Program-made: the position numbers and the translations under genes
Part shown: positions 1-11,158 of the stretch, in pieces
Layout: each line of letters begins with the position of its first letter
How positions within the stretch are numbered: the stretch's first letter is position 1
Assembly: GCA_942486035.1 (NCBI GenBank)
Contig: CALNXK010000386.1
Location: 159,501 to 223,500, forward strand
Direction: 5' to 3'
Length of the DNA stretch: 64,000 nucleotides
Source of the DNA: Porites lobata
Lineage: Eukaryota > Cnidaria > Anthozoa > Scleractinia > Poritidae
Notes under the pieces: model-generated
What the model was told of the DNA's origin: nothing
Database searches by the model: none
What the model saw: the letters and a program-made list of their open reading frames with translations, nothing else

Positions 1-880
1 GATTATCACCTCTCATCAACCCTAGGGGATTATTACTCCGAGAGAGGATTACCACCCCACACTACCCTAGGGGATTATCACTCGGACAGAGGATTATCAC
101 CCCTCACTACCCTGGGGAATTATCACTCAGACAGAAGATAATCACTCCTCACTACCCTGGGGGATTATCACTCAGACAGAGGATTATCACCCCTCACTAC
201 CCTGGGGGACTATCACTCAGACAGAGGATTATCACCCCTCACCACTCTGGAGGATTATCACTCAGACAGAGGATTATCACCCCTCACTACCCTGACGGAT
301 TATCACTCAGACAGAGGATTATCACCCCTCAGTACCCTGAGGGATTATCACTTATTCAGAGGATTATAACCCCTAACTACCCTGAGGGATTATCACTCGG
401 ACAGAGGATTATAACGTCACACCACTCGGGGGGATTATCACTCCGAGAGGGGATTACCACCTCTCACCACCCTAGGGGCTATCACCTCCTGGAGAGGATT
501 ATCAACTCTCATGAAGCTGAGGGATTATAACCCCCTAGAGGGAATGTTTTGTGTTACGAAAGTCATTCGAACTCAGACAGAGCATTATCACCCCTCACTA
601 CCCTGGGGGATTATCACTCAGAGAGAGGATTATCACCCCTCAGTACCCTGAGGGATTATCACTTATTCAGAGGATTATAACCCCTTACTACCCTGAAGGA
701 TTATCGCTCGGACAGAGGATTATAACGTCACACCACTTTGGGGGATTATCACGCCGAGAAAGGATTATCACCTCTCACCACCCTAGAGGCTATCACCTCC
801 TGGAGAGGATTATCAACTCTCATGAACCTGAGGAATTATAACCCCCTAGAGGGAATGTTTTGTGTTACGAAAGTCATTCT
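1..880. repeat. 45-bp minisatellite with 311-bp higher-order repeat
   Basis: Tandem array of a unit of about 45 bp built on GGATTATCACCCCTCACTAC followed by a CCTGGGGGATTATCACTCAGACAGA-type half, with many variants. A longer block containing GGAATGTTTTGTGTTACGAA recurs at 541 and 852. The same 311-bp offset separates the two copies of the TATCACCTCCTGGAGAGG block (480 and 791), so there is a higher-order repeat of about seven units. Because 45 is a multiple of three, the array stays open in one frame (551-841) and reads as 15-residue repeats. I take that as a by-product and not a gene. The array may begin before the window. Confidence 0.93.
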
Positions 881-1077
881 AACTCTTAATTCCGTTAAGA
901 AATACTGCAGAATGTAATCAGTTGTAAAAAGTCCCCTCTCTTAATTATCATCAATGTATTCATTTTTCTATTAATGCAAATTTACCCAGTAGTACAGTAC
1001 TAACATTCTGTCCTGTATGTAACATGCACGCAGACTAAATTTTTCCTGATACGAATTTTTTTTGCTTTTTGATTCAG

Positions 1078-1403
1078 CTATTGTGAAGCTGGAGCCCAAG
1101 CTGGTAATATTGCCAATATTAAGATCAAGATAAATGAAGATCTGGGATCCCTAGAGCTAGGGGGAATTGACGAGGAATACATACTTGACCCAGACTTACG
1201 TGAAGTGTTGGCCAAAACAGAACTAGATATCAATAAAACAGAAGTGTTTGAAGACCAACAACTGCGTTTGATAACCTCAGTGATGTACAGTCAGCGATTT
1301 GTAGTTAAAGGCAACAGGAAAATCGAGGTATTTTAGCCGTTGAAAACTATCTTGTTTTTCTTATTTTTCTTCCTCTTCTTCGTACTATTATTATTATTAT
1401 CGG

Positions 1404-1436
<33 letters not shown>

Positions 1437-3209
1437 CATTATTGTTATATAGTGATAAATTACACGGTAGAGAATGAAAGGGAGATAGATACATGTAATT
1501 AACACTCTTGTTGTCATCCCCATTTTATCAAGCAGCGAGCTTAATCCCTGTGACGCTGTGGGTATAAGTTACTTGTGAATAGCTGTTTTGTTTTTTCATA
1601 AAACTTTACTGAATCTCACTGTCTTGCTTCTGAGCTTGTTGTTTTCCAGATTAGGACCATGATTACAAAACCGGGTTAACCCCCCTTTTTTCGAAACACG
1701 GAAAGGAGATTAAGCGCAAGAATGGACCCTGTGTTATGATTACATGCAACCAATTTGGCCAGTTTAGCTGATATGCCGGTACCGGGGCGGCGTAAAACCG
1801 GGATAAAAGTCGGCTTCACAAAAGCAAGCCAGTCCGACTGATGTAATCAGGCTCTATACGCCAGGCCCATTAAGGGGGTACTCCGGATTTCAATTGACGG
1901 GGATGATTGAAGAGGGACAAAAATCAAACCCCCAAAATATCCGTAGACGTTCCAACAAACCCCCAAAAGTTCCCTGGACCAAAAATTAATCCCCCCAAAC
2001 AATCTCAGGGCTAAAAGCGAAGCTCCCGTTCATAAATTTAGAATTTAAATCAAACAATTAACCTGTAATCCACAAATCAGTTAGCGTTAGGGCACATTCA
2101 TGTGAATTTTGAGGGAAAGACTAATTTACGAAAAGGAAAGACTAATTTAATTAGTTTTTAATTTACGTGAATGATCTTCCGGACTGTCACCTGGCAAGCG
2201 ATATTATTCTTTATGCAGACGATACTGTACTCTATTACTCATCCAAAAGCGTCAGTTATCTTGAACATCACATCAATGCTGACTTGGGGACAGTGTCTGA
2301 GTGGTTCTCTAGAAATCTTCTGACACTAAATATATCCAAATGTAATTTTGTTATCTTTGGAAGTCCTCAGAAACTGAATCGTATTCAAGGCATTTCGGTT
2401 AAAGTAGAGGGCACTAGCATTGAAAGAACACAATCATTCAAATACCTAGGCGTAACGCTTCAACAGTCTATGTCCTGGGCAGGTCACGTCGATGCTATCA
2501 GCATGAAGATTAATCAGAGAATAGGCCTAATTAGGAGAATCAGGAATCTATTGCCGCTACAAGCTAGAGTTGCCTTGTACAATGCCCTAATCCTCCCTCT
2601 TTTTGATTACGGAGACGTTATATGGGGGGACAAGAACAATGACACCATCATGTCAGAATTACAGATTCTACAGAGTAAAGCTGCTAAAGTTATGCTGGGG
2701 CAACCACCCCGAAGCTCGTCAACTGAAGCACTGAAAAGTCTAGATTTGAAGTCACTGTCCACAAGAAGGTTTTTTCATCGCTGCTTTGCAATCCACAAGT
2801 GTCATATTGGAGAAACCGATTTCAGCTTTAATTTTACTAAAAGTCAAGCTGTTCATTCATATAATACAAGACGCTCTAATGATATTCGCTTACCCCTACC
2901 CAGAACAAACTGGGGTAAACAAACTTTTATTTTTCACGCCGCGAAAGACTGGAACAGCCTTCCAAATGATTTAAAAGAGTGTAATATTTTATCTATTTTT
3001 AAATCCAAGTTAAAAACTGTTTTGAAAGATCTCAGCTAATTTTAAACCTTGATGTTTTTTTGTATAATCGATTTTAAGATTTTAAATTTTTAAATTTGTT
3101 TTACTTGTAAACATATTTTACTTTTTTCGTAATTATTAATTAATTAGTTAGATTAATGCATGAGGGCCCCACTGAAAACCGCCTTGGCGAGTTGGGCTCC
3201 CTCTATAAA

Positions 3210-3253
<44 letters not shown>

Positions 3254-6200
3254 GGTGATTTTAAAGAAAAAGAATTTGCAAACAGTTCAAGAGTTAAACA
3301 AATTTTACATCGAGTTAATAGCCTTTATGTACACCCGAAACATAGCAATCATCTTCGATCAAAGTAGATTAGGCCTGGAAAAAAAATTCTTCCTAAACAA
3401 GATAACCCAATCACCCACCTACGACCACCTTTATTTGTGATAATAAGGTTAGTTGGAAATCCCCGAAATATATGATATATAATGGTCCTCGGTGGCAGTC
3501 AATTTACACGTTGCAGTACTGTTTCTAGGTTGCTTTCCTTTCCCTAAAAGCGAGGCCAAAATAAAAATCAGGCCGGATTTTTTGCGTTCGGTAAGCGAAT
3601 TATTTCGAATGAAAGATGAACATTTCAGCTTTAAGATGAAAGTTTTGGCGAGTTTACAGCTGGTGAAACAGTTGCAGAAGGCGCCCGTTCTGTTCAGGTG
3701 AGTTAACTTTTCATGGCTCACGCTGGGCCAGGACACATGCAAACAGCTGCAATCGAGGAACTACTTTTGCACTTTTTATTCGTTTGAGCTCAAACTTTGC
3801 AGGATGGTAGAACTCTGGTAGAACTTTTTTTTTTTTTTGGAAAAGCTCAATTGCTTTAGGAGATATAGCATCTTGAAATGTCCTTATGTTTCTAAAAATA
3901 GTAACAAAATGGCGGGAAATTCAAAAATCAAAGCTTAATAACTCTTTAACCAATTGAGTTTTTCAAAAAAAATTTTCACATTTGTTTCTATCACGTCACG
4001 TTCTTTCAAAATTATTTATTCGTTTTGCCATATCTTAAAAATTTTAATTTTGCTATCAATCTTGTGACGTCATTTTCCCGCCAAACACAGTTACAATCCA
4101 TCCTGCAAAGTTTGAGCTCAAACCAATAAAAAATGCAAAACTAGTTTCTAGCTTGCAGCTTTTTGCATGTGTCCTGGCCCAGCATGGCTAATATTAATAC
4201 GCGGTTTACATCGCAGTAAAAATAAGAGTTGGTAATAATCAAAGAAACTTTCTTATATTTAAAGTGAAAATACTTAAGGAAGTCAGATTGTCAGAAAATT
4301 TATCAATTCTTCTTGAAATTCGATTTTTTTGGAATAACGGAGGCCGGAAACATTCACTAAGTATAGATGTCAGGTGCCCAATATCAGGCCAGTTTTTTCG
4401 TTGCTGTGCAAAGTCGATAAAATAGCTGCGTACATTATCCGGATAGCTCTATTTCATATCTATAACTACAATTAAAGCGTAGGATATATGATATAATCTG
4501 TATAATGCAGTTCTACTCAACTCCTTATGGAAATTTTCTTCACTCATTCAGAGACGACTTGATTTCGTGTGCACGGCTTGTTTCGCGTGACTGCATTTTC
4601 TATATATAACCGGAAGCGTCGGAGTTGAACCGGGAATTCTCATACTTTCCCCAGTTGTTACTGCTAGAATTGGATTGCAACGGTTTGAAAAATTTCTCAA
4701 AGAGATTGAAAGATGTGAAAGAAGGAGGAATTAGTGCCAGAAAAGCAGGCCTAATGTGGGGACTGAGCATAAAGAAATCAACACTACAGGCCAGACTAAA
4801 CAGGAGAGTGACCTTTGACCGTTGGACTGACGGCCATTCGCCAGTTTGCTTGTTTGTTTTATTTTTAAGCAAAAAATGAAGGAAAAACAGGTCGCAAAGC
4901 TTGGAAACCGTAGCTTTGGCTTGTCCAGGGATGAATTCCTTAAATCAGTGAAAAAATTCCTAGTCAAGAAAGTAAGAACTATACCATTTAACAGTCGCTC
5001 GCGTCCCCCCCCCCCCCTCTCAATACCCCAGTCTTTTGTTATCAATGGTTTATTTCACGATGCTAGGTCCAGATCGATTGATATTTTTGGAATCGATGGC
5101 CAATCACTTTTTCGCAAGTGCAAGAGAAGCTTATAAGTCGCTTGCCTGTCGAAATTTAGGTATAATTATGTTGTTATTGTTGTGGCGGGATACTGGGCCA
5201 GCTGGCCGGATACTAGGCAACATAGGAGCTCTGCAAACATATTAATTTCGCGATGGAAACGAAGGCCAAAAAAAATAAACTGTCTTTCTTCGTATTAAGG
5301 ACTAAACAGATTTTCTCTGGGCCAAATTTCAAAGCTCTTGCAACTAAGAAAGGAAAATTATTGCAATGTTACACTGAAGTGGCCGGATCCTGGGCAACAT
5401 ACATGCTCCAAACGGCGCAGCGATTAAAATTGCGACAGAGACTACTAACAATCAATAAAAGAAATATAATAAGGTGAAAAATTTAAAGAGTGAGACAACG
5501 TCAACAATTTTCATTCACGAAGAAAAGTACTGAGCAGCTGAGAGTAAAGTGTCTCTGAAAATCCTGAGTTTTTAAGCATATATTACAGCTTATAATTAAT
5601 ACCTTGCAGATTTAATATAAGCTTATGTCTTAACCCGGCTTCCCGGTATATGCTATTTTTAAAGAAAATTAGAACTTAATTCTTCGTAACGCTTTCTTTC
5701 TATTTGCAGTCAGAAGATGTCTAGAGGCTATTTTAAAATTCTGTAAGCTTATATCAAACCTGATCAAATCTTACAAACGTACATAAAAGTGAATAAACTA
5801 GCGGCATAAACTGCGCTCGACTTGAGAAATAATAATAATAAAAAAAACATCAAATACAATAATTATTCAGGGTTATCAGGTCGAGATGCAGGTTCTGAAA
5901 GCCATCAAATAAGGCCAGAATCGCTTGAGACTTTGAACTCCGTCTTACGCATCAAGCAAGGTGAAGTGAGTATTAAGCTCATTTTTGAAAAAGATGCTTT
6001 CCGAGATGGGATTTCCGACAAGCGGCGCATTTCTTAACCAAAATCCTATAAGCAAACCAGCCAAACAAAATATTCTTGGTAGCAGCTGTATTTCATTTTG
6101 TACATCAAGTGGAAAAAGACAGTTAAAGCCACCACAAGATGACACAACACTCTGTCAGCTTCAGCTATCGAAAAACAAGTTTCCAGATGCTGCATAAATT

Positions 6201-9200
6201 TTCCGCATGAACTCACGTGTCATATTTTGACTAATCAGAGCATACTATATTTAGAGTGTTTTCACTCACGTGGCCAGCATCTATGTTTGCATAAAAAAGG
6301 AACTCAACTCCCACAGGACTGCTTTGGGACACCAACGTGGCCACCGTTTCATTGTTTTGGGACACCAATATGGCCATCGTAACGTCATGTGAAAACACTC
6401 TATAGATTTAGCCAGGGCTAAAAGAAAAGCTCTCGTTAGTCTAATATCTATAGTTTACTCAAATAAAATATAAAATCGTGTAATGCTAAGCGGCGACGGC
6501 AACGAAAACAGCCAAAAAGAATCAGTAGGTCTAATTAGTAAAAAAAGGAACTTTGCTCGTGCAGCACACTTTTTGGACATTTCTTTGCCGTTTTTTGGCA
6601 CGACTACAACGAGAAACTTCCGAGGATGCCTATATACCGAGTCCTAACTCGACTCAGAACTCGACAGTTTTTCGCTTTCCCGCCATTTTCACGCCCTGCA
6701 ATTTCCACGACCATTAACAGGAAGGTTTTCGCGGCAATCATGGAAGCTAGGAAAGCTCGAGTTAGGGTTTGGTTAGGGTTAGGGTTAGGGTAAGGGTTAG
6801 GTTAGGGTGAGGGCTAGGGTTTCCTCAATTATGATCGTGGAGATCGTCCCGACCGTCCCAGTAGTCTCAAGTAATAGGGAACTTAAGATCCGACGACGGC
6901 GACGCCGACGGGATCGTCAAAAAAAGCAATAGGTTAAGATTAGCAAAACAATAACTTGGCACGTGCATCACGCTTTTTTTGTACATTTCTTTGCCTTCAT
7001 TGCATGACTAGGACTTGAAAATGCCTAATTTTGCGTTTTCTGGATTTGCGTAAACAAGCTGCTACGAAATTTTCGTTCCCATTCTGAACTTGGATATGGT
7101 TTTTAGGAATTCAACTCCAGGAGAGTTTGCCTACATTTGAGAACGTAAGTGAGTTGGAACTGTCGCAACGAAGATTGAATGAACATGAATTTAATTTTTA
7201 AGAGATGTTTTCGCTGCTGTCGCCGTCCTTAATGTTTAGACGATTGAAAAGATCATATGGAAACGCTAACCGGACGATCGCAAACGACTTGGACGACTGA
7301 AACAACCTCGATCGCTTGGATAGAGTTGAGTTCTATATGGTCGACGATTAGGGCGATCATGTAAATTTTGTAGCGGTCATATGGAAAAGCTCTCAGACAG
7401 CTGAGACGATTGGGACGATCCAAGGCTATTCCAGAAATCCTCAGTTTTATTCTAGTCATCGAGAATAAATTCGGCCTTAACGGCGCTGAAGTCGAAAAAA
7501 AATAATACAAAAACGTTCGCACCACGTATGGGCGCTATTTGAAATTAGCTAAAGTCAGTAATATCAAGTTCTAGAAGTGATACTACAGTCGTGGAACTCT
7601 TCTAGCAGCTCGACGCCGTAAAATCGAGAGAAAAAGCAGATAGCGAGGCACGAAGTTCGCTCTCCGATTAAAATCCATGATTATGTTTGGCTTGTTTGCG
7701 AAACACGCGCAAAAATTCTATTGTCTCACCCAAAGACATAGCTGAGGCCCCGGCGTGTCTTGTCTTTAAGGCGATCGAGGCGATCATATGGAGCTGCCAA
7801 TCGTCCCAGTTGTCCTGATCGCCTCGAAATTTTTTGAAACGACTGGGGCGATCAAGAAGATCCGGACGATCATATCGAAACCAGGTTTTAGAGTAAGGTT
7901 AGGATAAGGGTAAGGAGATTACGAGTCAGGTTCGGGTTGATGTTAGTTTATCTAGAAAGTTCCAGAAACTTCCTAGTTACACGTTTTATGTGTTCCTGTT
8001 CATTTTTTCTTTCGCTGCCGCTCATTTTCACCTTGATGGCCGCTAGCATTTTTCCTTTTTCTCACCGCCGCTATAAATTTTTGATGTTTTTCTTCCACAG
8101 AAATTGGTCTCCTTTGTTTTTTACTCTCGCTCTAGCTCTTTCTCTATTATCCATGTCAATGTAGACAATAAAATTTAGTCGACAGAAAGAATCGGCTTTG
8201 GTGTTGTTGTTTTTATCGCTAAAAGTCCGAAAAGCTATGCGATTTACCGCCGAAACGTGTCGAAACGTACGGGTGCTCGAAAAGCAAAATTCAATCCCGG
8301 CTTACATGAAGGGGTGGACCTTCGTAGGGAAGTACACCTCACGGACGATTTTCTCAGAACCAAAATTTCTTGGATGCATAGATTGCCACATTTTCTTACC
8401 CATGGTGCTCCTCTACGCGCCCTTCGCGCACGCGAGAGCTCTGCTGTTAAAACAGCCTCAAAACAGGTTTGGTTGTGATTCGCAGAGCCACGAGGCGGGG
8501 ATACGCAGGCACTACCACGAATCTTCAGATTGTATTGAATACCCAAAAAAATCTCTTTTAAATCAAGCCACCCCAAAAAATACTTGCCAAAGTTTCCTAC
8601 CCAAAAAAATCCTGGAAGAGAAGATTTCTATTATCCCCGTCACTTGAGATCCCCAGTACGCCCCCTTTCCCCCTGGCCAGGCTTTCTTAAAATCTCGCTA
8701 TTGCGTGGGCAAAAATACTCTATTCAATGACTTGTTTGTATCAATTTTAAAGGTGGAAGCAGATGCAGGAATCAATATCCCCTTGCATTTCCTCTCTCAG
8801 ATGAAAGGAAAATACATAAAGGTGACTATCCCTCCAAATATAGCAACAAGGGCGAATACACGTGGTCCAATCCTGTTTCAGTGTTGCCGTGTCGTCTTGA
8901 ACAAGGACAAAAATCGATTGGAACTCCCCAAGGGAGAGGTTGTTGGTAGACCTGTAAACAGATGTAAAGAAGACGAGGAGGAGGAGAGCAAAAACACCGC
9001 AGTCAGCTTGGTGGATGACATGGACAGTTATTTGATAGGTAAGATCAATATTTGTTTTCGGTTAAACTATTCTGAACTTTTAGTGACCAACCCCGCCCCT
9101 AGAGTTATACCTTTCTTTCCACGAATCTGTATGTATTTACATTATTTTACATTCCTCTTAAAATAGTACTCAGGGAGATCTAGAATGGAATACACTTAAT

Positions 9201-10387
9201 TAATTGAAAATGGCGGATCCAAGATGACGTATGGGTCCAGTTCCTTTAACAATAAATGACTTCAGAATGACATCACTTCTATTGTTTCATTAGCAATTAA
9301 TGAATTCAGCTTTCGTAGGATGTGAAGAATTAAGCAGATCGAGGAGGGTGTTATCTACCGAGGCCGAAGGCCAAGGTGGATAACAACCTCCGAGATCTGC
9401 TTAATTCTTCATATCCTACGAAAGCCGAATTCATTGACTGCTTTGTTATTCATTTAAAATAATACCTAGTGTAAAAACAGAGCTGAAACATGCTTACCTG
9501 CATCGATGTCAAGTTCATCTTCGATACTGTACGTTTAGGTTTGTCCAGCTCCACAAATATTCTCCAAATAGCAGATGTCGCCCTCTGAGTTGTCTTCTGG
9601 CTGTTTTTGCCATGTTTTTGGCTATTATTTCGCCTAGTTCCAGCTGTAGTTCTTACTCTTGAAACGAGTGAAATGTCCGCCATTTTTTTTTCACAACCAA
9701 AACAACTCAACCTCGTCTCCAGGTCTTCTCGGTAACGGTGCCTTAACCTGTAGCGGGCTGTATTTTTAACGTCATTTCCTCGTTAAACACAAAGTTCTTC
9801 CAAATTTGGTCACCAGTAACTGGTTATGGTGAATTATGCGTGTGCTTAATTGGGGAAATATTTTGAATGAATAATAAAGTTTATTAATGTGATGGCCAAC
9901 ATTATTTTTGAGTTTATCATACGGGTTTTTCATTTAAGTATTCTTCACTTAATTGCTTACTTTGAGACAACACGACGACAGCAATATGATGTCTAAAATT
10001 ACTTCATTGTGTCAAAAATCCTTGAGGTTAGAGAGGGGGTGGGGCTCTGAGCCCCCTCCCCCCACCTAGCCAGCCCCCCCCCACCCTCGGGTCTCAGGAG
10101 GTAAGTGTCCTTCCGCACTTTTGTCATCATAGAACGGTTTAACCCTTTCAATGCCAGAAGTGGCCAAAGTCAACATTAAGCAAGATTCAAGATTGACAAT
10201 TGTGAAATTCAGTGTTATTGTGAACAAAATTCAGTGTATTGTCAGAAAAGCTACTCTCTACTTTTATATCTTAGATTCGTTCACAAACGAAGATAGCACG
10301 AAGCTGGAGGAAATCACAACTTCAGTTTTGAAACCTACCAAGAACAGAGAAGAGCGTAAAGAGCGAGTCAAAAAGTACCTTCAGTGG
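1078..10387 (+). CDS. Gasdermin-like pore-forming N domain, three exons (5' exons outside window)
   Basis: Exons 1078-1327, 8753-9038 and 10275-10387. The first starts after a TTTTTGATTCAG acceptor. Donors are GAG|GTATTT, ATAG|GTAAGATC and TGG|GTAAGAAC. Phases agree at both junctions (0, then 1), which strongly supports one gene. The deduced protein resembles the second half of the gasdermin N domain: an FGTL-like LGSLELGGIDEE segment, an LRLITSVMYSQRFVV strand as in 'EVLCVLTQKITT', then IPPNIATRANTRGPILF like the 'IPAATTIAYGVIEL' hairpin. Gasdermins oligomerise in membranes after protease release of this domain. An acidic linker follows (KEDEEEESK) with DDMD at 9014-9025, a possible caspase-type site. 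The intron 1328-8752 is 7.4 kb and full of mobile DNA. Start and membrane-entry exons are missing. Family assignment is from remembered motifs and is moderate. Confidence 0.55.
1383..1442. repeat. (ATT)n microsatellite
   Basis: Near-pure TAT/ATT run inside the first long intron. Similar runs end retrotransposon copies elsewhere in the window, but no element is visible next to this one. Confidence 0.85.
2136..3253 (+). mobile_element. 5'-truncated non-LTR retrotransposon, RT C-terminal half
   Basis: Reading frame 2167-3039 (290 codons) begins just before the RT catalytic YADD (residues 16-19). It continues through the thumb region with SFKYLGVTL, and with LPLFDYGDVIW and NSLPNDLK motifs, as in CR1/L2/Rex-type elements. 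It ends in a short 3' UTR and an (ATT)n tail at 3209-3253. The rest of the polymerase and the endonuclease are absent, as expected from 5' truncation during target-primed reverse transcription. It sits inside a family B copy: the flanking halves align to adjacent positions of the uninterrupted copy at 25187. It cannot be autonomous. Confidence 0.88.
3719..4182. mobile_element. MITE with about 90-bp inverted repeats
   Basis: The left arm starts with GCTGGGCCAGGACACATGCAAA at about 3722 and includes TTTGAGCTCAAACTTTGCAGGATGG. The right arm is its reverse complement, ending GTGTCCTGGCCCAG at 4182. CATGGCT occurs at 3712-3718 and 4183-4189, a likely 7-8 bp target duplication that suggests a hAT-type mobiliser. 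No coding sequence. Confidence 0.75.
4640..5010 (+). pseudogene. psq/CENP-B-type HTH transposase relic (pogo/Tigger-like)
   Basis: Two frames are needed. 4640-4850 encodes a basic psq-type helix-turn-helix pattern (VKEGGISARKAGLMWGLSI, then STLQARLNRRV). 4864-5000 continues in another frame with GLSRDEFLKSVKKFLVK and TIPFN, resembling the second DNA-binding subdomain of pogo/Tigger/jerky proteins. A poly-C run (5006-5020) and loss of similarity follow. No DDE core is seen. I read it as a frameshifted transposon fragment; it could be an exon remnant of a domesticated psq gene. Confidence 0.5.
6768..6825 (+). repeat. Short interstitial TTAGGG-like array
   Basis: About nine imperfect TTAGGG/TAAGGG/TTAGG units. 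TTAGGG is the metazoan (including cnidarian) telomere repeat, so this is a short interstitial telomere-like tract. A weaker GGTTAGGATAAGGGTAAGG stretch lies near 7899. Confidence 0.75.
7235..7885. repeat. Unclassified repeat-rich intron DNA with GATCATATGGA motifs
   Basis: The motif GATCATATGGA or a close variant occurs near 7251, 7376, 7783 and 7866 with CGAT-rich spacers. This suggests a decayed inverted-repeat element inside the long intron. No reading frame worth calling is present. The rest of 6426-8752 shows no recognisable gene. Confidence 0.35.
9302..9431. mobile_element. Palindromic MITE, about 130 bp
   Basis: GAATTCAGCTTTCGTAGGAT... at the left pairs with ...ATCCTACGAAAGCCGAATTC at the right. 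Pairing continues inward through GAATTAAGCAGATC and GGAGGGTGTTATC to a short loop around 9366. It is non-coding and lies in the intron between exons 8753-9038 and 10275-10387. Confidence 0.8.
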
Positions 10388-11158
10388 GTAAGAACGATTA
10401 CAACTTACTAATAATCGGTTCTTTTTACTCTGGAACGAGCGATTGGTTTGAGACTGGGTGAAGGCCACCGCCCTAAAGGTTTTCGCCCAATTTGTTTTCC
10501 TTTTCAAAATGATTTTAGACCAGAGTTTCTATTTTCCAATTACCCTTTAACTTAAAATTCATCAGGCACATATAACTTTGGTTACAATGGATTGTAATGG
10601 GCACAGGATATGACCTAAAGTCAAGCAATTGTTAAACAAAAATGCCAGGTGAACCAAAGATTTAGTGGCAAGACAACTTTCAAGAGGAAAAATTTTAAAA
10701 ACAACTTCATATTCCAGTGGCATAATTATAATTAGTATATACACACTCAGTGATCTTGGTGATTTAAGCAATCTGATTGGTTCGCTATCTCGGACTATTC
10801 AACAATATTCACCTCCTAGCGAGTGGATAATGTGTGAGCTCGGTGTTTTTCCCGTTTTTTTTAGAGAACGATCTTTTAAAAGTCGACAAAATCCTAGGGC
10901 TGACTTTTTTTAAGGCAAGAAAAGACTTGGAAGGATTCAATACGGCGTTTTTCAATTTACTGTAGCAGGAGTTTTGTGCTCGATGGATTGTTTACAGCTC
11001 CCGTGTATTCGCGTAGAAGAAGCCGTTTCGTGCACTCAGCGTTTTCTAAGAAGAAAATTTTGGCTCAAAAATCGAAGTTTATTTAGGACAAACAAATTTA
11101 AAAGGAAATGTTTGCAGAAATTCTACATTTCAAGTAAACAGGAAAAAGAATGATACAG

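Larger units (their letters stand above)
2005..6245 (-). repeat. Family B repeat, inverted, old and interrupted
   Basis: 2008-2135 and 3254-3600 match the distal third of family B in reverse (GGGCTAAAAGCGAAGCTCC, then TCAGGCCGGATTTTTTGCG). About 5400-6245 matches its proximal half in reverse, including the sequence around the short frame seen at 16693-16887. The copy is split by a retrotransposon (2136-3253), a MITE (3719-4182) and a transposase relic (4640-5010). It is more diverged than the copies at 15811 and 44554, so it is probably the oldest. Boundaries are approximate. Confidence 0.6.

Noticed and set aside
551..841. 96-codon open frame over the 5' array
   Set aside because: It is only the translation of a 45-bp tandem repeat and has no gene-like flanks.
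1..880. CRISPR array
   Set aside because: Units are contiguous variants without unique spacers, and the genome is eukaryotic.
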